In this document: one piece after another, positions 34,626-39,559 of the stretch | Layout: each line of letters opens with the position of its first letter | How positions within the stretch are numbered: position 1 is the first letter of the stretch | Program-made: the position numbers and the translations under genes | From: a virus | Length of the DNA stretch: 64,000 nucleotides | Reading direction: 5' to 3' (one strand) | IMG/VR virus record: IMGVR_UViG_3300027782_006229 | Coordinates: 20,842-84,841 of that record | Notes under the pieces: generated by a model | Database searches by the model: none | Told to the model about the DNA's origin: nothing | Seen by the model: only the letters and a program-made list of their open reading frames with translations

Positions 34626-34706
34626 ATGGACTATTTATTTATAATTTTAGGAATTTTTGGCATTGCGTTGGGCTTGTACCTCATTGCAACAGCCAACCAT
34701 CAATGA
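34626..34706 (+). CDS. Micro-membrane protein, 26 residues
   Basis: MDYLFIILGIFGIALG then LYLIATANHQ: almost wholly hydrophobic, one transmembrane helix. It follows the previous micro-ORF by 17 bases, so the two could form a pair. Its last codons (YLIATA) lie in a 19-base repeat that recurs beyond the next gene, where a broken copy encodes YLIATAR. Confidence 0.4.
   Translation: MDYLFIILGIFGIALGLYLIATANHQ
34677..34695. repeat. Direct repeat, left copy
   Basis: TACCTCATTGCAACAGCCA; matches 35526-35544 with one mismatch. The two copies flank the Tat-signal gene. Confidence 0.6.
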
Positions 34707-35482
34707 TGTTGTTGCACCTGTTCATACAGTGCAATTAAATTTTTCATGTCAGTGGTGTGATGATCAACTGCAAGTTTGTATCCGTGCTGTTCAGAACCAC
34801 CCTGCGGCGCACCTCCAAGATAATCTGCTGGAGAGTATTCAATGCTGTTAGCATATGCTTTTTCTTTTTTCTTTTCACCCATTTCACTCTTGACAACCTT
34901 GATTGCATCGTTGATAACTGAATCAATAGTGCTTATTATTTCTCGATCACCGTGAAATAACCCTTTATCTATCATTTTTTCAGCAGGGTACAATACTCTT
35001 GGTTCACCCATTGCGTTTTTAAAATAAATGTCACCGGCTGAATGATATTTAGGATCTTTTAAAAACTCCATGGCTTTGTCTAGAGGGTGCTGCACAAATT
35101 GTTCGACATCTTCTGGTGTAAAATTTTTATTACTTGGAAATTTATCTAATAGTGTTTCTTGTACATAATCTGCAAATGTATCCCCATCTTTTGCAACATA
35201 ATTCACAATTGCTTTTGCTAATTCATCATTTATTTTGATTGAACTCAATTGTTGATTTGCTTTTTGTGCAAATATTTTTGCGTTATCACTAGTGGTAATA
35301 GTCGAAAAAATATTATACCAATCGCCTTTTTTAAATCTACCAATGTTGATTGTAGCACCTTTTAATCCGCTGCCAACAGATGAAAGTCTTTTTGCTGCAG
35401 GTAAAGCTTGTATTGGTTTAGCAAAAGAAGCTATCAATGTACCAATCATTTTTTTGAGAATATTTCTGCGTGAATCCATCAT
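34700..35482 (-). CDS. Hypothetical protein with twin-arginine-like N-terminus
   Basis: 260 residues. DSRRNILKKMIGTLIASFAKPIQALPA fits a Tat signal (SRRxxLK, hydrophobic core, A-x-A-like cut), though the region is short and Lys-rich. The body is helical and acidic; KDPKYHSAGDIYFKNAMGEPRVLYPAEKM stands out. The C-terminus has HGYKLAVDHHTTDMKNLIALYEQVQQHH. A perfect TATAAATA box sits five bases before the start. Not recognised. It would be the third Tat-type protein of this phage. Confidence 0.55.
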   Translation of the reverse strand: MMDSRRNILKKMIGTLIASFAKPIQALPAAKRLSSVGSGLKGATINIGRFKKGDWYNIFSTITTSDNAKIFAQKANQQLSSIKINDELAKAIVNYVAKDGDTFADYVQETLLDKFPSNKNFTPEDVEQFVQHPLDKAMEFLKDPKYHSAGDIYFKNAMGEPRVLYPAEKMIDKGLFHGDREIISTIDSVINDAIKVVKSEMGEKKKEKAYANSIEYSPADYLGGAPQGGSEQHGYKLAVDHHTTDMKNLIALYEQVQQHH

Positions 35483-35487
35483 GCATA

Positions 35488-35495
35488 TATTTATA
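35488..35495 (-). promoter_or_regulatory. T4-type late box TATAAATA
   Basis: On the minus strand, five bases before the ATG at 35482. Confidence 0.55.
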
Positions 35496-35525
35496 TAAAA
35501 ATTTGTTAGATTTTAAATTTATAAA

Positions 35526-35544
35526 TACCTCATTGCAACTGCCA
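35526..35544. repeat. Direct repeat, right copy
   Basis: TACCTCATTGCAACTGCCA; near-identical to 34677-34695. Codes for YLIATA in the same sense as the micro-ORF end, but without an upstream open frame. Confidence 0.6.
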
Positions 35545-35549
35545 GATGA

Positions 35550-35792
35550 TCATATATCGAAGAACCCTTCAGCTTTAAGATATTTTTCAACTTTCATAAA
35601 GAAATTAATGTCTTGCAATGAGGGGTAATCCACATACTCTTTAGAAATATCACTGCCCTCAAAATCTAAGGATGCAATGTATTGTAATGTTAGATTTAAA
35701 TTTGCTCTACATTTTCGTCCATGAAAATCAAATACTATGTTTCTTCGTAAACACTTGTTGAGCATTTGTTGTAATGTTTCTTCTTCTTTCAT
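35550..35792 (-). CDS. Hypothetical small protein
   Basis: 80 residues from ATG at 35792 (KEEETLQQMLNKCLRR); a longer frame would run into the tRNA-Leu gene, so the internal ATG is preferred. Helical first half, then ISKEYVDYPSLQDINFFMKVEKYLKAEGFFDI. Not recognised. It lies ten bases from the encoded CCA of the adjacent tRNA. Confidence 0.5.
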   Translation of the reverse strand: MKEEETLQQMLNKCLRRNIVFDFHGRKCRANLNLTLQYIASLDFEGSDISKEYVDYPSLQDINFFMKVEKYLKAEGFFDI

Positions 35793-35801
35793 GTAGTAAA
35801 T

Positions 35802-35878
35802 TGGTACCCTGAGTCGGATTCGAACCGACAACACACGGATCTTAAATCCGATGCATCTACCAATTGTGCTACCAGGGC
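35802..35878 (-). tRNA. tRNA-Leu(UAA), class I (short variable loop)
   Basis: Acceptor GCCCTGG/TCAGGGT, A73, encoded CCA, standard T-arm (GTCGG TTCGAAT CCGAC). Anticodon loop TTTAAGA gives UAA. Variable loop is only five bases, whereas bacterial tRNA-Leu is normally class II. Confidence 0.75.
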
Positions 35879-35886
35879 ATTGAAAG

Positions 35887-35961
35887 TGGTTCTCTTGGAT
35901 GGTAATGCTCCATCTTAGATCGCTTCACAGGCGATGACATTACTTTTATGATACGAAGAGA
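35887..35961 (-). tRNA. tRNA-His(GUG), atypical
   Basis: Anticodon arm ATCGC CTGTGAA GCGAT (GUG), T-stem GATGG/CCATC with a non-standard loop AGCATTA, 6-bp acceptor, A73 and encoded CCA. Normal tRNA-His has an extra G-1 and C73, not seen here. Confidence 0.65.
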
Positions 35962-35970
35962 TTTTGAAAG

Positions 35971-36045
35971 TGGTACCTGGTGCGGGAATCGAACCCACAT
36001 AAAGGCTTTAGAAGAGCCTTGTCCTATCCGTTGAACGAACCAGGC
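35971..36045 (-). tRNA. tRNA-Arg(UCU)
   Basis: Acceptor GCCTGGT/ACCAGGT, anticodon stem AGGCT/AGCCT with loop CTTCTAA (UCU), T-arm GTGGG TTCGATT CCCGC, A73, encoded CCA. Confidence 0.9.
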
Positions 36046-36053
36046 ATTTAAAT

Positions 36054-36128
36054 TGGAGCGCAATCAGGGAATCAAACCCTGCTAAGCGATTTTGCAGACC
36101 GCCACCTACATCAGCTGGCTCATTGCGC
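36054..36128 (-). tRNA. tRNA-Cys(GCA)
   Basis: Perfect acceptor GCGCAAT/ATTGCGC, anticodon loop CTGCAAA (GCA), T-loop TTTGATT, discriminator T and encoded CCA. Confidence 0.9.
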
Positions 36129-36488
36129 ATTTGAAAATTGTTGACACTCTATTGAGTAGCTAATTCAACGAGTGCCTCAGAAACCATTCAATGAGCTTGT
36201 GCAAGCGCACCCAGTCAGACGTGAATCTGAACAGCCAAAGTGCCAGGAACAGCAACGAAACTGACAGTTAGTTGAATATTTCTGAATATCGATAGCCGGT
36301 GAGGTATCCAAGAGTATCTGGTCTATCTACAGATCCCTCTCTGCCCATTCTCCGTTTGTAATATACACTTCATAATGCTTCCGTCCAGTATTATCATACT
36401 TTGCATTGCAATGCATTTCAGGTCTTACCCGGCCCCTCACATTATTTTCTCATTACACGCAACCTGCGTCTTTCCTTACTATCAAAAT
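36129..36488. other. 360-base gap with inverted repeats; no gene recognised
   Basis: No credible ORF. One stem on the minus strand pairs GGCACTC with GAGTGTC around 36143-36176, with TTGA/TCAA inside. TCAGA/TCTGA pairs near 36216-36230, and GATAG/CTATC around 36290-36330. It may hold degenerate tRNAs or an unrecognised small RNA. No T-arm signature (GGTTCRA) is present. Confidence 0.4.
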
Positions 36489-36563
36489 TGGTGGAGCGTA
36501 AGGGATTCGAACCCTTTCTTCAACCGTGCAAGGATCATGTGCTACCATTATCACTAACGCCCC
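36489..36563 (-). tRNA. tRNA-Ala(UGC)
   Basis: Acceptor GGGGCGT/ACGCTCC, anticodon loop CTTGCAC (UGC), T-arm AAGGG TTCGAAT CCCTT, A73, CCA encoded. Confidence 0.88.
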
Positions 36564-36569
36564 ATAAAA

Positions 36570-36644
36570 TGGTACCCGAAGTAGGATTCAAACCTACAAC
36601 AATCCGCGTGTAAGGCGGGCGCTCTATCGTTGAGCTATTCGGGC
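36570..36644 (-). tRNA. tRNA-Val(UAC)
   Basis: Acceptor GCCCGAA/TTCGGGT, D-arm GCTC/GAGC, anticodon loop CTTACAC (UAC), T-arm GTAGG TTTGAAT CCTAC, A73, CCA. Confidence 0.9.
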
Positions 36645-36651
36645 AATTTAC

Positions 36652-36849
36652 CTACTCTGAAACTTTTGTCTCTTTACGAGCATTTTTCTCTGCTGTAATT
36701 TCATTACGACGAGCTTTAGCTAGTACGATAATCTCTTGTAGACGCTTTCGTGCGTTTGTACTTGCAGATGATTTACCGTTGATGAATTTTTCATCATCAA
36801 TTGCAAAAGCTTCAGTTAGTTCTTTAAGTTGGTCATATGTTTTTGTCAT
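36652..36849 (-). CDS. Small histone H1/Hc1-like basic protein
   Basis: 65 residues. KTYDQLKELTEAFAID is followed by NGKSSASTNARKRLQEIIVLAKARRNEI. The K-S-A-x-T-x-ARKRLxEI pattern resembles small histone-like proteins of T4-like cyanophages. It would bind DNA non-specifically. It has its own AGGAAA/TATAAT promoter with the start codon five bases after the -10 box, in the middle of the tRNA array. Confidence 0.65.
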   Translation of the reverse strand: MTKTYDQLKELTEAFAIDDEKFINGKSSASTNARKRLQEIIVLAKARRNEITAEKNARKETKVSE

Positions 36850-36854
36850 ACTTT

Positions 36855-36871
36855 ATTATAATATCTTTCCT
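36855..36871 (-). promoter_or_regulatory. Promoter with AGGAAA box, histone-like gene
   Basis: TTGATT at 16 bases upstream, AGGAAA, five bases, TATAAT, five bases, ATG. Confidence 0.65.
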
Positions 36872-36891
36872 ATCTGAATCAACTATTAAAT

Positions 36892-36966
36892 TGGCTCCCC
36901 AGGTACGGTTCGAACGTACGACATGACGGTTAACAGCCGTCCGCTCTACCACTGAGCTACTGGGGA
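36892..36966 (-). tRNA. tRNA-Asn(GUU)
   Basis: Acceptor TCCCCAG/CTGGGGA, D-arm GCTC/GAGC, anticodon GACGG CTGTTAA CCGTC (GUU), T-arm GTACG TTCGAAC CGTAC, G73, CCA. Its 5' end overlaps the stop of the upstream CDS. Confidence 0.92.
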
Positions 36967-37304
36967 TTTTTATCTGCAACAATATATATTCTGTCTAATT
37001 GTTGTTCAACTAAAATTTTGTTTAAATCTTCTCTGTATATTTTACACAATGCAAAAACTCTATCGAGCATTCTATTTGCATTGGTAATCATCTTATGTGA
37101 CTCAAAGCTGTAGATGCAATCATGAACTCGATGCATTCTAATACACCCAAATTCAGTTGCCTCGTTATCGAGTTTTTCAAAAAGTTCTTCAATTGATTTA
37201 ATATGACCCCAATCTAGAGAATAAGGAATTCCTGTAAACTTACACTGATGCTCAACTATCTCTTTGATTTTACTTTTATTGATAACGAAGATTGGTTGTT
37301 TCAT
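36957..37304 (-). CDS. Hypothetical protein ending inside tRNA-Asn
   Basis: 115 residues, not recognised. VINKSKIKEIVEHQCKF, FEKLDNEATEFGCIRMHRVHDCIYSFESHKMITNANRML and ILVEQQLDRIYIVADKN. Its stop codon (TAG) is formed by positions 8-10 of tRNA-Asn, giving a 10-base overlap. No promoter is evident, so it is probably read through from the tRNA operon. Confidence 0.5.
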   Translation of the reverse strand: MKQPIFVINKSKIKEIVEHQCKFTGIPYSLDWGHIKSIEELFEKLDNEATEFGCIRMHRVHDCIYSFESHKMITNANRMLDRVFALCKIYREDLNKILVEQQLDRIYIVADKNPQ

Positions 37305-37309
37305 AAAAT

Positions 37310-37383
37310 TGGATGCAGGTCGGGAATCGCACCGCGCTCTATGGGTTATGAGCCCAGAATGGTCACTAGACCACTTACCTGCA
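37310..37383 (-). tRNA. tRNA with CAU anticodon (Met or lysidine-Ile), weak T-arm
   Basis: Acceptor TGCAGGT/ACCTGCA, anticodon stem CTGGG/CCCAT with loop CTCATAA (CAU), T73, CCA. T-arm is imperfect (about six-base loop, one mismatch). Confidence 0.75.
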
Positions 37384-37392
37384 ATTTGAAAT

Positions 37393-37470
37393 TGGCAGAG
37401 CTGATGGGTGCTGCCCCCACTCTATATCTCGCTCGACAGGCGAGTGTCAATGCTGTTTGACTTCAGCTCT
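37393..37470 (-). tRNA. tRNA-Asp(GUC)
   Basis: Acceptor AGAGCTG/CAGCTCT, anticodon arm CTCGC CTGTCGA GCGAG (GUC), G73, CCA. T-loop GGCAGCA departs from the usual TTCRA. Confidence 0.8.
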
Positions 37471-37479
37471 ATTTGAAAT

Positions 37480-37556
37480 TGGTAACGGCGACGGGGATCG
37501 AACCCGCGGTCTTCACGTTGAAAGCGTGACGATTTAACCAACTAATCTACACCGTC
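37480..37556 (-). tRNA. tRNA-Glu(UUC)
   Basis: Acceptor GACGGTG/CGCCGTT, anticodon arm TCACG CTTTCAA CGTGA (UUC), T-arm GCGGG TTCGATC CCCGT, A73, CCA. Confidence 0.9.
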
Positions 37557-37577
37557 ATTTAAATTAATTACTCTTTT

Positions 37578-37594
37578 ATTATAACTTATTTCCT
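37578..37594 (-). promoter_or_regulatory. Promoter with AGGAAA box inside the tRNA array
   Basis: AGGAAA, five bases, TATAAT, upstream of tRNA-Glu and directly after tRNA-Lys(UUU). It would start transcription of the downstream half of the array. Confidence 0.6.
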
Positions 37595-37602
37595 TTTGAA
37601 AT

Positions 37603-37679
37603 TGGTCATCCCAGAGGTAGTTGCAACCTCACCATACCGGATTAAAAGTCCGGTGCCGGTCTACTGTGGCTTTAGGATG
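37603..37679 (-). tRNA. tRNA-Lys(UUU)
   Basis: Acceptor CATCCTA/TGGGATG, anticodon arm CCGGA CTTTTAA TCCGG (UUU), T-arm GAGGT TGCAACT ACCTC with G in place of U55, A73, CCA. Confidence 0.85.
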
Positions 37680-37688
37680 TTTTGAAAT

Positions 37689-37762
37689 TGGTGCCTCTAG
37701 CTGGAATCGAACCAGCGTTTATCGCGTATGAAACGATCATTCTACCATTGAATTATAGAGGC
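37689..37762 (-). tRNA. tRNA with CAU anticodon, second copy
   Basis: Perfect acceptor GCCTCTA/TAGAGGC, D-arm TTC/GAA, anticodon stem ATCGT/GCGAT with loop TTCATAC (CAU), T-arm GCTGG TTCGATT CCAGC, A73, CCA. The paired 1-72 ends argue for an elongator Met or lysidine-Ile type. Confidence 0.85.
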
Positions 37763-37771
37763 TTTTGAAAT

Positions 37772-37846
37772 TGGCAGCTCCCCCAAGACTCGAACTTGGA
37801 CTAAAAGATTCAAAATCTTCTGTGCTAACCATTACACTAAGGAGCC
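37772..37846 (-). tRNA. tRNA-Gln(UUG)
   Basis: Acceptor GGCTCCT/GGGAGCT, anticodon loop TTTTGAA (UUG), T-arm CCAAG TTCGAGT CTTGG, G73, CCA. Confidence 0.88.
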
Positions 37847-37855
37847 ATTTGAAAT

Positions 37856-37932
37856 TGGTACCCGTAGAGGGATTCGAACCCCCAACATTATGATCCTAAA
37901 TCATATGCATCTACCAGTTGTGCTATACGGGC
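37856..37932 (-). tRNA. tRNA-Leu(UAG), class I (short variable loop)
   Basis: Acceptor GCCCGTA/TACGGGT, anticodon arm TATGA TTTAGGA TCATA (UAG), variable loop ATGTT, T-loop TTCGAAT, A73, CCA. Closely related to the tRNA-Leu(UAA) at 35802. Confidence 0.82.
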
Positions 37933-37941
37933 ATTTGAAAT

Positions 37942-38018
37942 TGGTACTCTCGGAGGTAGTTGCAACCTCATCATATCCGGTTAAGAGCCGGGTGCCGATC
38001 TACTGTAGCATCGAGAGT
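37942..38018 (-). tRNA. tRNA-Lys(CUU)
   Basis: Perfect acceptor ACTCTCG/CGAGAGT, anticodon loop CTCTTAA (CUU), T-arm GAGGT TGCAACT ACCTC identical to tRNA-Lys(UUU), A73, CCA. Confidence 0.85.
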
Positions 38019-38026
38019 ATTTGAAA

Positions 38027-38101
38027 TGGTGGCGCATCAGGCTTTTCACCCTTCCTCTGGCACCAGTGTGGCCAGCGTGCTTTACCTTACACTATTGCGC
38101 G
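38027..38101 (-). tRNA. tRNA-like element, identity unclear
   Basis: 75 bases between regular spacers, with encoded CCA, a good D-arm (GTGT AAGGTAAA GCAC) and five acceptor pairs. The anticodon stem CTGGC/GCCAG encloses nine bases (CACACTGGT) and the T-arm is poor. Either a decayed tRNA or an unusual expanded-loop tRNA. Confidence 0.4.
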
Positions 38102-38105
38102 GAAA

Positions 38106-38180
38106 TGGTACCTCATAGAAGATTCGAACTCCTACTTTTTCGTTCGTAGCGAAACGTGCTTTCCATTACACTAACGAGGC
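38106..38180 (-). tRNA. tRNA-Arg(ACG)
   Basis: Acceptor GCCTCGT/ATGAGGT, anticodon arm TTTCG CTACGAA CGAAA (ACG, needs A34-to-inosine editing), T-arm AGGAG TTCGAAT CTTCT, A73, CCA. Confidence 0.88.
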
Positions 38181-38188
38181 ATTTAAAA

Positions 38189-38264
38189 TGGCACCCGGTG
38201 TGGGAATCGAACCCACCCACTCAGATTTGGAGTCTAAGTCGCCAGCCTTGGAACATTACCGGAT
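38189..38264 (-). tRNA. tRNA-Trp(CCA)
   Basis: Acceptor ATCCGGT/ACCGGGT, anticodon loop CTCCAAA (CCA), T-arm GTGGG TTCGATT CCCAC, G73, encoded CCA. Confidence 0.88.
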
Positions 38265-38270
38265 ATAAAT

Positions 38271-38344
38271 TGGTCCTTCTGGCAGGAATTGAACCTGCGT
38301 CGCTGCCTTATCAAGACAGAGCTAAACCACTCAGCTACAGAAGG
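38271..38344 (-). tRNA. tRNA-Ile(GAU)
   Basis: Acceptor CCTTCTG/CAGAAGG, anticodon arm CTGTC TTGATAA GGCAG (GAU), T-arm GCAGG TTCAATT CCTGC, A73, CCA. Confidence 0.88.
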
Positions 38345-38352
38345 TTTGAAAT

Positions 38353-38427
38353 TTGCACCCCTAGTTGGATTTGCACCAACGTCTATGGTTTATCGGTCCA
38401 TTGCTAAAGCTGCTCAGCTACAGGGGC
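38353..38427 (-). tRNA. tRNA-Ile(GAU)-like with C33 and CAA end
   Basis: Acceptor GCCCCTG/TAGGGGT, anticodon stem ATGGA/ACCAT (A-A mismatch next to the loop) with loop CCGATAA: the anticodon would be GAU but position 33 is C. T-arm GTTGG TGCAAAT CCAAC. The encoded end reads CAA, not CCA. Possibly decaying or needing repair. Confidence 0.6.
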
Positions 38428-38432
38428 ATTTG

Positions 38433-38516
38433 AAATTGTAGGATGGTTGCGAGGTTTTACCCGAAACGCCTCACCATCAGTCTTTCGGCCACACACTAGC
38501 ATTGCTGCTCTACAAA
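38433..38516 (-). other. Unassigned structured element between tRNAs
   Basis: About 84 bases with 4-bp GTAG/CTAC ends and internal GAGG/CCTC and GTTT/AAAC pairs. It sits between regular tRNA spacers but no valid anticodon arm with U33 could be drawn. Confidence 0.3.
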
Positions 38517-38518
38517 AA

Positions 38519-38612
38519 TGGAGGAGAGCTGCGGTCCTGCCCCGCACACCTCTTTTTAGGAAGTGCGTGATGTTTAGCAAACATCCCTAGCGCCTTGTCT
38601 AGTTAACTCTCC
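38519..38612 (-). tRNA. tRNA-Ser(GCU), class II
   Basis: 94 bases. Acceptor GGAGAGT/GCTCTCC, anticodon arm GATGT TTGCTAA ACATC (GCU), long variable arm, T-stem TGCGG/CCGCA with unusual loop GGCAGGA, T73, CCA. Confidence 0.82.
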
Positions 38613-38703
38613 ATATGGGCCGGTCTTTGGTAAGTTTTCGCTATGCGAAGGTTTCTTTCTAAGTGCCTTTTTATCGGGTATGCTCCGGGCCGATCTTATA
38701 AAC
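38613..38703. other. Structured gap between tRNA-Ser and tRNA-Pro
   Basis: About 91 bases with a TTCGC/GCGAA hairpin (loop of three) near 38637-38649 and GGCCxGG near-palindromic ends. No tRNA could be drawn. Confidence 0.3.
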
Positions 38704-38780
38704 TGGTCAGGATAGCGAGATTTGAACTCGCGCTTCTAGATCCCAAATCTAGTGTGCTACCAGGCTACAACTATATCCTG
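38704..38780 (-). tRNA. tRNA-Pro(UGG), copy 1
   Basis: Acceptor CAGGATA/TATCCTG, anticodon arm CTAGA TTTGGGA TCTAG (UGG), T-arm GCGAG TTCAAAT CTCGC, A73, CCA. Confidence 0.92.
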
Positions 38781-38885
38781 TTGAAAATTAATTAGGCTGA
38801 TGTGCTTATTCCGCTATCTATGCATCAATAATCAATATCTGGCTCCCACACACATCATAAATGGCCATTGACCTGCCGCCTAAAT
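38781..38885. other. Structured gap between the two tRNA-Pro genes
   Basis: 105 bases closed by TTAGGC/GCCTAA, with a second 7-bp helix TGATGTG/CACATCA on the minus strand. Shorter than a tRNA inside that helix (about 60 bases) and without a clear anticodon arm. Confidence 0.35.
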
Positions 38886-38962
38886 TGGTCAGGATAGTTG
38901 GATTCGAACCAACGACCACTCACTTCCAAGGCGAGTGCGCTACCAGACTGCGCTATATCCTG
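38886..38962 (-). tRNA. tRNA-Pro(UGG), copy 2
   Basis: Same acceptor as copy 1 (CAGGATA/TATCCTG). Anticodon loop CTTGGAA (UGG), T-arm GTTGG TTCGAAT CCAAC, A73, CCA. Confidence 0.9.
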
Positions 38963-38969
38963 TTGAAAT

Positions 38970-39044
38970 TGGTGCGGTGTGAGGGAATCGAACCCTCTCC
39001 TTCTGATTGGAAGTCAGGTGTGCAGCCATTAACATTTACACCGC
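38970..39044 (-). tRNA. tRNA-Gly(UCC)
   Basis: Perfect acceptor GCGGTGT/ACACCGC, anticodon loop CTTCCAA (UCC), T-arm GAGGG TTCGATT CCCTC, A73, CCA. Confidence 0.9.
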
Positions 39045-39053
39045 TTTTGAAAT

Positions 39054-39137
39054 TGGAGCTGGATGTGAGATTCGAACTCACGAAGCTATCGCAATGGTTT
39101 ACAAAACCATCCCCTTTGGCCACTTGGGTAATCCAGC
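39054..39137 (-). tRNA. tRNA-Thr(UGU), long variable region
   Basis: Acceptor GCTGGAT/ATCCAGC, anticodon arm ATGGT TTTGTAA ACCAT (UGU). The D-arm (CCCAAGTGGCCAAAGGG) and 12-base variable region look like class II tRNAs such as Tyr. T-arm GTGAG TTCGAAT CTCAC, T73, CCA. Confidence 0.75.
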
Positions 39138-39145
39138 ATAAAAAT

Positions 39146-39219
39146 TGGAGCGTTATATGGGATTCGAGCCCATTCAATAACCTTGGCAAGGTCATATGCA
39201 GCCATCACATCCATAACGC
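39146..39219 (-). tRNA. tRNA-Gly(GCC)
   Basis: Perfect acceptor GCGTTAT/ATAACGC, anticodon arm TGACC TTGCCAA GGTTA (GCC), T-loop CTCGAAT, T73, CCA. Confidence 0.88.
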
Positions 39220-39220
39220 A

Positions 39221-39312
39221 TGGAGGAAGAAGTGAGATTCGAACTCACGGAGGTTTTTAGGCCTCAACGCATTTCAAGTGCGCCGCCTTAAACCAGGCTC
39301 AGCCATTCTTCC
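39221..39312 (-). tRNA. tRNA-Ser(UGA), class II
   Basis: Acceptor GGAAGAA/TTCTTCC, anticodon arm GCGCA CTTGAAA TGCGT (UGA), variable arm GAGG/CCTC, T-arm GTGAG TTCGAAT CTCAC, T73, CCA. Confidence 0.92.
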
Positions 39313-39318
39313 ATAAAT

Positions 39319-39388
39319 TGGACGGTGTTTTCTTTTACTTCAGATCACCGAAAGTCTGAACTTCAGAGGTCGGGTAGAAGCCGACATA
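39319..39388 (-). other. tRNA-sized unassigned element
   Basis: Lies between standard spacers with CCA-like end, but acceptor pairing fails. A GTCGG/CCGAC helix with seven-base loop CTTCTAC and a TTCAGA/TCTGAA helix are visible. Possibly a decayed tRNA. Confidence 0.3.
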
Positions 39389-39390
39389 AA

Positions 39391-39478
39391 TGGTGGGGTA
39401 GGTTGGATTCGAACCAACTCAGCCGCAGAGGCTACAGATTTACAGTCTGTCCTGACTCTCCAACTTCAGCGCTACCCC
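39391..39478 (-). tRNA. tRNA-Tyr(GUA), class II
   Basis: Perfect acceptor GGGG TAG/CTACCCC, anticodon loop CTGTAAA (GUA), variable arm, T-arm GTTGG TTCGAAT CCAAC, A73, CCA. Confidence 0.93.
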
Positions 39479-39483
39479 ATAAA

Positions 39484-39559
39484 TGGTCCCTGTGTAAGGA
39501 ATCGAACCTTACCGTCTCACTCTTCAGGCGAGCGCAATCTCCAGATTTGCTTCACAGGG
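39484..39559 (-). tRNA. tRNA-Phe(GAA)
   Basis: Acceptor CCCTGTG/CACAGGG, anticodon arm CTCGC CTGAAGA GTGAG (GAA), T-arm GTAAG GTTCGATT CTTAC, A73, CCA. It is the first tRNA of the array in transcription order. Confidence 0.9.

Noticed and set aside
36129-36488. tmRNA or group I intron in the gap
   Set aside because: No Ala-type acceptor, tag reading frame or T-loop; no intron core elements recognised.
36375-36613. Plus-strand ORFs of 60-70 codons in the tRNA array
   Set aside because: They run through minus-strand tRNA genes (Ala, Val); the peptides (for example GFEPFLQP, RDSNPF) are antisense T-arm translations.
39054-39137. tRNA-Tyr instead of tRNA-Thr
   Set aside because: The D-arm and long variable region look Tyr-like, but the only well-paired anticodon stem gives UGU; a clear tRNA-Tyr(GUA) lies at 39391-39478.
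38156-39235. Plus-strand ORFs of 80-148 codons (38156, 38861, 39325)
   Set aside because: They are antisense to several tRNAs and show the repeated GIEPA/GFEPTT pattern that comes from T-loop sequences.
37384-39490. CRISPR-like array from the regular TTTGAAATTGG repeats
   Set aside because: The units between repeats fold as tRNAs with encoded CCA; the repeat is too short and there are no cas genes.
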